This document shows positions 51,212 through 59,217 of a DNA stretch of 64,000 bases, one piece after another. Position numbers and translations under genes: made by a program. Numbering within the stretch: the stretch's first letter is position 1; every line of letters starts with the position of its first letter. The notes under the pieces are model-generated. The model was not told where the DNA came from, did not search any database, and saw nothing but the letters and a program-made list of their open reading frames with translations. The stretch is taken from contig OY970334.1 of the NCBI GenBank assembly GCA_963717445.1, forward strand, positions 1,302,001 through 1,366,000, read 5' to 3'. This DNA is from JAGVPT01 sp963717445. Lineage in GTDB: Bacteria; Bacteroidota; Ignavibacteria; UBA10030; UBA8401.

Positions 51212-51249
51212 GAAATTCTCTGGAAACGCCATTATCAACTATTAACTGA

Positions 51250-52110
51250 ATGCCAGCCCTCTCTTCATTTCAAAGAGTCAGCATAGCAGTTTGTTCTTTA
51301 AGCAGCATCCCGATCCTTCTTTTCTCGCAGCAATACCCGATCCCGACTGAAACTCCGCAGATTCTCCCCGCAGGCGCTGCCCATGCAGAGGTCGGCTTCG
51401 GACGATACGAGGACCAAACGTTCCCCCTCTCAGGGTTGGAAGGTACATTAACAAGGCTCGGCAATCTCCGATTCGGCTTCTCGTACGACAATAACGTCGA
51501 ACTTCAGTTTGACGGGACCCTTCGCGATATTTTGGACGTAAAAAGCAGGCACGATGCAATTAATAGCGCCTTAGCCACAACGAACTCTGTCACGGGAGAC
51601 ATAGGTGATTTTACGCTTTGGACAAAGTTTCGGTTGATTTCCGAATACCATTTTTTCTCGACCGTTTCAATCCGGTTTGGCGTTCAGCTTCCAGACGCGA
51701 GCAACAGATCGGGCTTGGGGGTCAATGCATTCGACTTTTATTCTTCATTCCTGCTCGAAAAACATTTCGGCGGCATCCGATGGGTGGCGAATGCCGGACT
51801 CGGAATTCTCGGCAGCCCAGCCGAGTTGCGGCAGCAACACGAGGAGCTTATTTATGCTTTTGGAAGTTACGTCCCGCTAGGGGAGAAGTTAACCCTTGCA
51901 CTTGAAACGGCAGGAAGAACCGGACATCAAGGTCCCGGAATATATCGCTTGGCTAACGCGGACGCAGGCGTGCAAACAATGCTCGCCGGCCTTTCGTGGA
52001 AACTCCTTGGAGTGCTTTCGTTCGCGCCGTCGGATAACTCCAAAGGCGCCGAGATTGTCGCCGGATATGATTTTGCAATTATAAAAGATGCCGTAGGTGG
52101 AACATGGTAA
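51250..52110 (+). CDS. Exported outer-membrane-type protein of unknown function
   Basis: A 286-residue protein with an N-terminal signal segment (VSIAVCSLSSIPILLFSQQY, residues 11-30). The mature part has alternating beta-strand pattern (LGNLRFGFSYDNNVELQFDG, FRLISEYHFFSTVSIRFGVQ, LLEKHFGGIRWVANAGLGIL), consistent with a small outer-membrane barrel or a transporter-like DUF. No family recognised. It starts 38 nt after nuoF; a functional link to complex I is doubtful. Confidence 0.6.
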   Translation: MPALSSFQRVSIAVCSLSSIPILLFSQQYPIPTETPQILPAGAAHAEVGFGRYEDQTFPLSGLEGTLTRLGNLRFGFSYDNNVELQFDGTLRDILDVKSRHDAINSALATTNSVTGDIGDFTLWTKFRLISEYHFFSTVSIRFGVQLPDASNRSGLGVNAFDFYSSFLLEKHFGGIRWVANAGLGILGSPAELRQQHEELIYAFGSYVPLGEKLTLALETAGRTGHQGPGIYRLANADAGVQTMLAGLSWKLLGVLSFAPSDNSKGAEIVAGYDFAIIKDAVGGTW

Positions 52111-52142
52111 ATGTACTACAGAAAATCATTTGGCTATAGGCT

Positions 52143-53088
52143 ATGAGGCCGATTAAACCCAAGCCGCTCGCTCGTGGGGACGTCATCGGCGTGATTTCGC
52201 CTGCGAGCGCTCCCTCATCGGAAGAAAAAATCGATAAGGGCGCAGAATATCTTGAACGCCTCGGCTACCGCGTCAAGCTCGGGAAACATGTCCGCGCAGT
52301 ACCGAGGGTTTCTCGCGGGCACAGACGAAGAACGTGCTGCGGATGTCAACGAAATGTTTGCAGATGAACAAATAAAAGCGATCATTGCCGTAAGAGGTGG
52401 ATATGGTTCACCCCGGCTTCTGCCTCTCATCAACTACAACCTCATCAAGCACAATCCAAAGGTCTTTGTCGGATACAGCGATCTCACAGCATTACAGCTA
52501 GCGTTGTATAAAAAAACCGGCTTGGTTTCGTTTTCAGGCCCGATGGTAGGAGTGGAAATGTTCAAAGGAATCGACCCATTTACAGAAGAGCATTTCTGGC
52601 AAATGATCACGTCGACAAAAAAATTAGTCACACTCCACAATCCTGATTCGCGCAGGCTGAAGCCGATAGGGAAAGGAAAAGCCTCGGGAGTGCTGATCGG
52701 CGGGAATTTGTCGCTTATTACATCGATCGCCGGAACGCGATATTTGCCATCATTCAAAAATTCAATTCTATTTTTTGAAGAGACCCAGGAGGAACCTTAC
52801 CGCTTTGACCGGATGATGAACCAGTTGGCGCTGGCAGGTATCTTTAAGGATGCAAAAGGAATCGTTATCGGCGAGTTAACCGACATTAAACCTGCTGACA
52901 CGGCAAAACCGTACCTCACCGTCGAACAAATCGTTGCCGATCACCTCTCTTCTCTTTCCAAACCAATTCTTGCGGGATTGGCTTATGGACACGTTCCACG
53001 AAAGCTCACTATACCGATTGGAATTAGGGCGACCGTGGATACGGCGCAGTGCACTCTTTCGCTCCTTGAGGCCGCGGTTGAACGGTGA
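52143..53088 (+). pseudogene. LD-carboxypeptidase (S66, LdcA/MccF family), frameshifted
   Basis: The N-terminal frame (KPLARGDVIGVISPASAP ... YRVKLGKHV) and C-terminal frame (QYRGFLAGTDEERAADVNEM ... RGGYGSPRLLP) join near 52292 (TCCGCGCAG) by a one-base slip. The nucleophile Ser is in FVGYSDLTALQL, with Glu and His in FFEETQEEPYRFDRM and LAYGHVPRKLTIPIG. Joined length is about 314 residues, normal for the family, which trims L,D-peptide bonds in murein tripeptide recycling. The break may be a sequencing indel. Confidence 0.82.
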
Positions 53089-53313
53089 GATTGGCATCCG
53101 CAGGGGTTTTGCCTTTAAGCGTTTATTTATTTACTTTTTTGACTGAATCGAAAAAGAATACGACCGTTCCCCCTTTAAATTTGCCTTTCTAAGAAGTTTT
53201 GTCGACTGAGGGAAAAACAATGGCTGTTGCGTTTTTTCCGAGCGTTATACGAGGAAAAACCTTGTGATAAAAAATTGTTGCAGTTCACGTTTCAATAACA
53301 ATAAAGGAGAATT

Positions 53314-53868
53314 ATGCGTAAGCTAATCTTTGTTGAGGCAGCAGTAGTTTTGTTCTTAATGAATTGTTGTTTCAAAACTGCAATTGCACAGATGAACCAT
53401 GCCGGCATGAGCGATAACACAATCACTAAAGCCGTCGCAGTGCTCCATCCAACAAAAGGCAATTCGGTTTCGGGCATTGTCAGGTTTGAGGCTGTTTCGG
53501 GAGGCGTGCGTGTCGTTGCCGACATCACTGGGTTAACCCCCGGGAAACATGGCTTTCACATTCACGAATACGGCGATTGCAGCTCGGAAGATGGAACATC
53601 GGCCGGAGGACATTTCAATCCGGCAAAGATGTCTCATGGCTCGCCATCGAGCAAAGAGCGGCATGTCGGCGATCTCGGCAACATCGAAGCGGACAAAGAT
53701 GGGAAGGCTCATCTCGATTATATTGATACAATGATCTCCTTCAGCGGGGCAAACTCAATCATCGGCCGGGGAGTGATTGTCCATGAGAAAGAAGACGATT
53801 TCAAAACACAGCCGACCGGTAATGCCGGTACACGAGTAGCCTGCGGTGTGGTTGGCATTGCGAAATAA
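53314..53868 (+). CDS. sodC: Periplasmic Cu/Zn superoxide dismutase
   Basis: A 184-residue secreted enzyme. Signal peptide residues 1-25 (ending KTAIAQ). Copper ligands HGFHIHEYGDCSS, bridging/zinc ligands GGHFNPAK and KERHVGDLGN, last copper His in GRGVIVHEKEDDF, catalytic Arg in GTRVACGVVGI, disulfide cysteines in GDCSS and VACGV. Strong AAAGGAG before ATG; monocistronic. The 225 nt upstream (53089-53313) hold no other feature that I can identify. Confidence 0.95.
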   Translation: MRKLIFVEAAVVLFLMNCCFKTAIAQMNHAGMSDNTITKAVAVLHPTKGNSVSGIVRFEAVSGGVRVVADITGLTPGKHGFHIHEYGDCSSEDGTSAGGHFNPAKMSHGSPSSKERHVGDLGNIEADKDGKAHLDYIDTMISFSGANSIIGRGVIVHEKEDDFKTQPTGNAGTRVACGVVGIAK

Positions 53869-53980
53869 GGCCGGGATAAACAAGCTGACATTCTTCCTTA
53901 CCTAAACCATTGGCGAAATGACTCTTCTTGTCTCTGAGCTAGAAATTGTGATGGAAAAACATCTTCAACCCCGGAAATCA

Positions 53981-54009
53981 TTGACAAATCAGTCATTTAT
54001 GATTACATT
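53981..54009 (+). promoter_or_regulatory. Promoter of purNH
   Basis: TTGACA 53981-53986, 17 nt, TACATT 54004-54009; the predicted start is about 28 nt before the purN codon at 54044. No PurR-type operator recognised. Confidence 0.7.
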
Positions 54010-54043
54010 CATCATTGAAAATTGTATGCGTGGATAGCTCCCA

Positions 54044-54667
54044 TTGTTATCGATCGCGGTGTTTGCCTCGGGACGCGGCTCCAATTTTCGAGCGCTCGCC
54101 GAGGCAATTTCAAAAAAAAATATCGACGCAAAAATTGTTGTTGTAATCAGCAACAATTCTGACGCGGGTGCGTTGGCGCTTGCTCAAGCGTTTCATATCC
54201 CGGCACTTCATCTCAGCCAGAAGCAATTTCCTTCGCAGGAAGCATTCACAAACGCGGTTCTTTCAACACTCGAGTCGCACGGTGTTGATTTTATTGTTCT
54301 TGCCGGGTACATGAAAAAAATTGACCCGGTCATCATCAGACGCTACCGAAACAATATCATCAACGTGCATCCGGCATTGCTGCCGGCCTTCGGCGGACAA
54401 GGAATGTATGGACACCATGTCCATGAAGCGGTCATCGCACAAGGAGCTTCAGTGTCGGGCGCGACCGTTCACATCGTCGACGAAGAGTTCGACCACGGCT
54501 TGATTGTTCTGCAGGAGTCGATTCCCGTGAGTCCGGCCGATACACCGGACACGCTTGCCGAGAAAGTGTTGCGCATCGAACACACGATACTTCCTCGCGC
54601 TGTTGAGTTATTCGCCCACAAAAAAATTACCGTCGAAAACGGGAACGTATTCATACACGACTCATGA
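54044..54667 (+). CDS. purN: Phosphoribosylglycinamide formyltransferase
   Basis: A 207-residue formyl-THF-dependent enzyme of purine synthesis. Motifs: FASGRGSNFRALAEAI, VISNNSDAGALA, LAGYMKKIDP and NIINVHPALLPAFGG (catalytic Asn/His), with Asp in HIVDEEFDHG. The start is TTG at 54044: an in-frame stop lies 9 nt upstream and no ATG is available. Confidence 0.94.
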   Translation: MLSIAVFASGRGSNFRALAEAISKKNIDAKIVVVISNNSDAGALALAQAFHIPALHLSQKQFPSQEAFTNAVLSTLESHGVDFIVLAGYMKKIDPVIIRRYRNNIINVHPALLPAFGGQGMYGHHVHEAVIAQGASVSGATVHIVDEEFDHGLIVLQESIPVSPADTPDTLAEKVLRIEHTILPRAVELFAHKKITVENGNVFIHDS

Positions 54668-54686
54668 CAAATCGAAAAGGATTTCA

Positions 54687-56228
54687 TTGCTAAAGATTCG
54701 TCGGGCGCTTCTCAGTGTTTCGAGCAAAGAAGGAATTATTGAGCTTGCCTCGGAACTCCATCGCCTCGGAGTCGAAATAGTTTCGACGGGCGGAACTCAT
54801 GCGCTCCTATCGTCTTCGAATATTCCGGCGAAGCAGGTTTCGGACATCACAGGCTTTCCGGAAATATTGGACGGCAGAGTAAAAACGCTGCATCCCGCCG
54901 TTCATGCAGGCTTGCTCGCCGTGCTCGATAACCCGGTTCACCGAAAACAACTCGACGACCTTCACATTCAACCGATCGACCTCGTTGTCGTCAATTTGTA
55001 CCCGTTCAAAGAGACGATCGAGAAAAACGGCGTGACGATCGATGACGCGATAGAGCAGATCGATATCGGCGGCCCCGCGATGATCCGTTCTGCCGCGAAG
55101 AATTATCGTTTCACGTGTGTTGTTGTCAGTCCAAAAAAATATCCCGGACTCCTTCTCGAGCTTCACGAGCGGAACGGGTCGATCAGTGAAGAAACGTGTT
55201 TCAGGCTCGCGAAAGAAGCATTCCAGCACACGGCCCATTACGATACGGTCATCGCTGAGTACCTCCAGCATAAAACGGGCGAACAACAATATTTTCCCGA
55301 GACGTTCACGCTGTCGTTAAAGAAAATTTTCGACCTTCGCTACGGAGAGAACCCCCACCAGCAAGCGGCGCTGTACGGAGATTTTGAACATTGTTTCAAG
55401 AAGCTCCACGGCAAAGAAATGTCGTACAATAATATCATCGACACTACCGCGGCAGTAAATCTCCTTTCAGAATTCGCCGAACCGACTGCCGTGATTATTA
55501 AACACACCAACCCATGCGGTGTGGGAAAAGGTTCAACAATTGCGGAAGCATATCAACGAGCAATCGTGACAGACCAGAAATCCGCTTTCGGCGGTATCGT
55601 TGCGGTGAACCGCCCGCTCGATATGGCGGCCGCTGAATTGATCAACCAAATATTTACGGAAATCATCATCGCCCCTTCTTTCCCTCCGAATGTGCTGGAA
55701 TTTTTGATGAGGAAAAGAGACCGGCGGTTGATTCAACAAACAGGCGATGTCCGGTCGGTCATCGAACCCGACATTCGCAAGGTCACATGCGGCCTACTCG
55801 TACAGTCCCCCGATAAAACCCGCATAGCCCCGGAAGACTTGAAGACCGTCACCGAACGAAAGCCAACGAACGATGAGGTGGAAGCGATGATATTTGCCTG
55901 GAAGATAGCTAAGCATGTGAAATCTAATGCTATCGTTTATGCCGTTAAAGATGGTACCGTCGGCATCGGGGCGGGCCAAATGTCAAGGATCGATTCGTCC
56001 AAGCTCGCCGTGCGCAAGGCGCAGGATGCAGGGTTGTCGCTCGTCAACACAGTTGTCGCTTCCGATGCTTATTTTCCCTTTGCCGACGGGTTGATCGAGG
56101 CAGTGAAAGCAGGGGCAACGGCCGTCATCCAGCCGGGGGGTTCGGTGCGAGATGACGAAGTGATCAAAGCCGCGAACGATAACAACATTGCAATGGTCTT
56201 CACCGGCATCCGGCATTTCAAACATTGA
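54687..56228 (+). CDS. purH: AICAR transformylase/IMP cyclohydrolase
   Basis: A 513-residue bifunctional enzyme for the last two purine steps. The N-terminal IMP cyclohydrolase has LGVEIVSTGGTHALL and RVKTLHPAVHAGLLA; the transformylase has FDLRYGENPHQQAALYG, IIKHTNPCGVGKG and SAFGGIVAVNRPL. TTG at 54687, with AAAGGA 5 nt upstream, gives the normal N-terminus; the frame is open further upstream into purN but without family similarity. Both purN and purH therefore use TTG. Confidence 0.95.
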   Translation: MLKIRRALLSVSSKEGIIELASELHRLGVEIVSTGGTHALLSSSNIPAKQVSDITGFPEILDGRVKTLHPAVHAGLLAVLDNPVHRKQLDDLHIQPIDLVVVNLYPFKETIEKNGVTIDDAIEQIDIGGPAMIRSAAKNYRFTCVVVSPKKYPGLLLELHERNGSISEETCFRLAKEAFQHTAHYDTVIAEYLQHKTGEQQYFPETFTLSLKKIFDLRYGENPHQQAALYGDFEHCFKKLHGKEMSYNNIIDTTAAVNLLSEFAEPTAVIIKHTNPCGVGKGSTIAEAYQRAIVTDQKSAFGGIVAVNRPLDMAAAELINQIFTEIIIAPSFPPNVLEFLMRKRDRRLIQQTGDVRSVIEPDIRKVTCGLLVQSPDKTRIAPEDLKTVTERKPTNDEVEAMIFAWKIAKHVKSNAIVYAVKDGTVGIGAGQMSRIDSSKLAVRKAQDAGLSLVNTVVASDAYFPFADGLIEAVKAGATAVIQPGGSVRDDEVIKAANDNNIAMVFTGIRHFKH

Positions 56229-56235
56229 TTATGAA

Positions 56236-56312
56236 ATTCTGAACCCTAATCCCTAAACCCTAAAGTGCAGCATTGTTGACATTATTTAGGATTTTGGAAT
56301 TAGAATTTTGTA
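56236..56312. repeat. Intergenic hairpin between purH and mreB, CTAATCCCTAAACCC word family
   Basis: Arms at about 56236-56265 (GAACCCTAATCCCTAAACCC) and 56284-56312 (TTTAGGATTTTGGAATTAG) are complementary in shuffled words. Confidence 0.55.
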
Positions 56313-56355
56313 TTTTTCCATAAGCGTCTTTCTCAACTTTTAGCCTTTAACACCA

Positions 56356-57381
56356 ATGGGAATTCTCTCCGTTTTTTCCGCCGACCTCGCTATCGACCTC
56401 GGCACGGCCAATACACTTATTCATATGAAGGGTAAAGGCATCGTTTTGAACGAGCCTTCAATTGTCGCTTTTGACCGCAATACAAAAAAAATTGTCGCGA
56501 TCGGAAACGAAGCGAGGGAAATGCTTGGACGAACACACCGGGATATCCGCACGATTCGTCCGATGAAGGACGGTGTGATTGCCGATTTTGAAATTGCGGA
56601 AGGAATGCTGCGCGAATTCATCAAAAAGATTCATGCCAATTGGCTGCCGAGCCGAAGGATCGTTATCTGCGTCCCGAGCGGGGTGACCGAAGTGGAAAAA
56701 CGAGCGGTGCGCGATTCGGCCGAACATGCCGGCGCGAAGGAAGTTCACCTCATTGCCGAACCGATGGCCGCAGCAATCGGCGTCGGGCTTGACGTTGATA
56801 ATCCCGTTGGAAACATGGTGGTCGATATCGGGGGCGGCACGACTGAAATCGCCGTGATCGCGTTGTCGGGAATTGTGAATGAAGAATCGATCCGCATCGC
56901 GGGCGACGAAATGAATTCTGCGATCATCCAGTTCTTCAAAAAAAATCATAACATTCTCATCGGAGAGCGAACGGCTGAGGCGATTAAGTGCGAAGTCGGC
57001 TCGGTGATGCCGATGAAAGAAGAAGTAACGATCCAGGTAAAGGGACGGGATCTCGTGAACGGTATTCCCAAAACAACGGATGCAAGCTCCGTGGAAATTC
57101 GAGAGTCGCTGAACGAGTGTGTCCAACAAATCGTCGATGCGGTAAAACTAACGCTGGAGCGGACACCGCCAGAGCTCTCGTCCGATATTCTCGATCGCGG
57201 CATTATGCTGTCGGGCGGCGGCGCGCTGCTCAAAGGATTGGATGAGCGGCTCAGGCTCGAGACAAATTTGCCGGTCCATGTGGCCGAAGACCCGCTTACT
57301 GCCGTTGTCAGAGGAACGGGAAAAGTTCTGGAAAACTTGAACCACTACGCCAAGGTCCTTATCAAGAGCCGACGATATTAA
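56356..57381 (+). CDS. mreB: Rod-shape actin homologue MreB
   Basis: A 341-residue actin-like filament protein guiding lateral wall synthesis. LAIDLGTANTLIHMKGKGIV (phosphate 1), VVDIGGGTTEIAVIALSG (phosphate 2) and MLSGGGALLKGLDERL (adenosine) are all present. Starts with the amphipathic MGILSVFS. mreC follows after a hairpin spacer. Confidence 0.96.
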   Translation: MGILSVFSADLAIDLGTANTLIHMKGKGIVLNEPSIVAFDRNTKKIVAIGNEAREMLGRTHRDIRTIRPMKDGVIADFEIAEGMLREFIKKIHANWLPSRRIVICVPSGVTEVEKRAVRDSAEHAGAKEVHLIAEPMAAAIGVGLDVDNPVGNMVVDIGGGTTEIAVIALSGIVNEESIRIAGDEMNSAIIQFFKKNHNILIGERTAEAIKCEVGSVMPMKEEVTIQVKGRDLVNGIPKTTDASSVEIRESLNECVQQIVDAVKLTLERTPPELSSDILDRGIMLSGGGALLKGLDERLRLETNLPVHVAEDPLTAVVRGTGKVLENLNHYAKVLIKSRRY

Positions 57382-57454
57382 CAATCAACAATGAGCAATC
57401 AACAATGAACGGTATCCCTGAAGACGTCCATTGTTGATTGTTGATTGATCATTG
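57381..57454. repeat. Intergenic hairpin between mreB and mreC, CAATCAACAATGAGC word family
   Basis: Arms at 57381-57411 and 57425-57454. The vocabulary is nearly identical to the hisF-hisA hairpin 30 kb away. Confidence 0.65.
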
Positions 57455-57458
57455 AAAA

Positions 57459-58284
57459 ATGCAGCGCCTCTATCAATTGTATTTTCTTTTCAAAGAGTAT
57501 ATCGTTTTTTCCTTCCTCGGTACTCGTTTCGATCGCCCTTCTAACCCAGAATGATAACGAACAGGTGCGGCGTATCCGTTCGCTTGCCGTCGGCATGGTC
57601 GGTGCGTTTCAAAGCACGGTCTCGGTGATTCCCAATGTCTTTGAAATGCAGCATGAAAACGAAATGCTCCGGAGAATGAACATGAACCTTGCGGATGAAG
57701 TCAACCAGCTTCGGGAAGCACGCCTGGAAAACATTCGCCTCCGCTCCATGATCGCGCTAAAAGAAACTTCCACCACGACACTCATTGCAGGAAAAATTGT
57801 CGCGAAAAATCTCAACCTGCTTCGCAACACGTTGACGATGAATGTCGGTGAAGACCAGGGGGTCGCTGTCGGCATGCCGATCGTAACGGGTGAGGGACTT
57901 GTTGGGAGAGTGATCGCTGTCAGTGGGAATTACTCAATCGGTGAGCCGATGCTCAACGCTGATTTCCGTGCAAGCGCTAAAGTTCAGCGGAGCAGGGTTG
58001 ATGGAATCATTGCATGGGACGGCAAATCGGTTATGCTAACGAACATCGCAAAATCGCTCGATGTCCGGCCGGGGGATGCAATTGTCACATCAGAATATAG
58101 CAACGTCTTTCCCCCGAACATCAAAATCGGCGTCGTAGAATCTGTAACGGAAATTCCGGGGAGTTTGTTTAAGCGGGTAGAAGTCGCTCCCGCGGTAGAT
58201 TTTGTGAAGCTCGAAGAAGCGTTTGTTGTGAATTTTCTGCCGGACATCGAGAAAATTCGATTAGAAGAAAAGTCGCAAAAGTGA
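57459..58284 (+). CDS. mreC: Rod-shape protein MreC, split by a one-base frameshift
   Basis: ATG at 57459 opens a frame with the expected cytoplasmic start and membrane helix (MQRLYQLYFLFKEYIVFSFL). It breaks near 57517 (CCTCGGTACTC). The other frame continues VLVSIALLTQNDNEQVRRIR, a coiled coil (ENEMLRRMNMNLADEVNQLR) and the periplasmic beta domains (MNVGEDQGVAVGMPIVTGEG). Removing one base at the CTCGG restores a protein of about 274 residues. mreC is normally essential in rods, so an assembly error is more likely than a real mutation. Confidence 0.88.
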
Positions 58285-58325
58285 AGGGGATAATCTTTAA
58301 TTAGCGACAGTGGTCAAATTTAACA

Positions 58326-58446
58326 ACCTCACCCTTAGTCCCTCTCCTGAAAGGAGAGGGATATGTTTCCGACAGCTTGAGCGCTCACTTAAAAAATAGC
58401 CCCAAATTAATTTCCTCTCCCTATGGGAGAGGGTCAGGGTGAGGGT
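58326..58446. repeat. CCTCACCC/CCCTCTCC hairpin repeat, left of the DUF559 gene
   Basis: CCTCACCCTTAGTCCCTCTC (58327 on), then GGAGAGGG, and CCTCTCCCTATGGGAGAGGG followed by CAGGGTGAGGG form nested dyads. The right arm encodes the last residues (EPSP, stop) of the nuclease gene. Confidence 0.65.
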
Positions 58447-58745
58447 TCCCTTTTGTGCACACTCTCCCAAATCACTTGCATTACTCCATTTTGATTTAAC
58501 AAAAATTCTTTGTTCGAAAAACGAAGGACCGTTAAACCGTGCGCATTTAGAAATTGGTCTCGGTGAAAATCATATTCCTTCCCTTCTGTTGTATAGTGTT
58601 GACTCCCATCTAGCTCTACAACCAATCTCGCGGAAAAACAGAAAAAATCCACAATGTAGGGACCGACCGGTACCTGCCGGCGAAATTTAACACCAAGGCG
58701 ATTGTTCCTCACTAACGACCAAAACCTTTTTTCCGTTTCGGTCAT
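58434..58745 (-). CDS. DUF559 endonuclease-like protein (PD-(D/E)XK fold)
   Basis: A 103-residue protein of the family related to very-short-patch-repair endonucleases. ETEKRFWSLVRNNRLGVKFR at the N-terminus, then the catalytic core VGPYIVDFFCFSARLVVELDGSQH (Asp, then Glu-x-Asp) and RVLRF-like VLRFSNKEFL. Stops inside the flanking repeat, so its C-terminal residues are repeat-derived. A second copy of the same repeat lies upstream. Stand-alone DUF559 genes of this kind are frequently found in such repeats; DNA cleavage or nicking is plausible, target unknown. Confidence 0.82.
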   Translation of the reverse strand: MTETEKRFWSLVRNNRLGVKFRRQVPVGPYIVDFFCFSARLVVELDGSQHYTTEGKEYDFHRDQFLNAHGLTVLRFSNKEFLLNQNGVMQVIWESVHKREPSP

Positions 58746-59217
58746 CGTACGGCGGAGTCTACGGGCTTTTGCAGTTGAAGACTGAGAAGACGTGATGAAT
58801 CGTTTCCCATTGCATCCCCTGATTACACGACGCCCTCACCTTGTCCTTCGGACATCCCTCTCCCCTTGGGAGAGGGACTAAAGGTGAGGGCTTTTTTCTA
58901 CAACCTTCCCCCAAAAAAAGCTCAAAAGTACAATAAAAACACCGCGACCGAAGCCGCGCCAAGTTTTTCACGTCGGCATATAGCCTTATTGTGAAAAGAT
59001 TCAAAGGTAGCGAATCTTGGCTTACTGTCGCCCATCTACCTTTGAAAAACCGCTTTTCATATGTCAAAGAGCTCTTTTGTTGAAGAATCTGAAACTCTCA
59101 ATCCATCCGTCGGTTTATGGTGGCATCCGCATCATCGTATGAAAAACAAAATAAAATTGCAACAACACTCTCCCAAAGGGAGAGGGATGTCCCGACAACA
59201 TCGGGACAGGATAAGGG
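58746..59217. other. Gene-free spacer with repeats
   Basis: Besides the terminator-like repeat at 58832-58897 and the GAGAGGG dyad at 59167-59189 (CTCTCCCAAAGGGAGAG), it includes the short palindrome TGTCCCGACAACATCGGGACA (59189-59208). No supported gene. Confidence 0.5.
58832..58897 (+). terminator. CCCTCACC repeat hairpin with T-run
   Basis: The outer stem GCCCTCACCTT/AAGGTGAGGGC (approximately) encloses two inner dyads (GTCCTTCGGAC; CCCTCTCCCCTTGGGAGAGGG without its last base) and ends in six Ts. Same repeat family as 58326-58446, here shaped as an intrinsic terminator. Confidence 0.6.

Noticed and set aside
57445..57520. Alternative mreC start at 57445 in the downstream frame
   Set aside because: Its first residues (MIIEKCSASINCIFF) do not fit MreC, whereas ATG at 57459 gives the expected MQRLYQLYFLF start in the other frame; a frameshift explains both.
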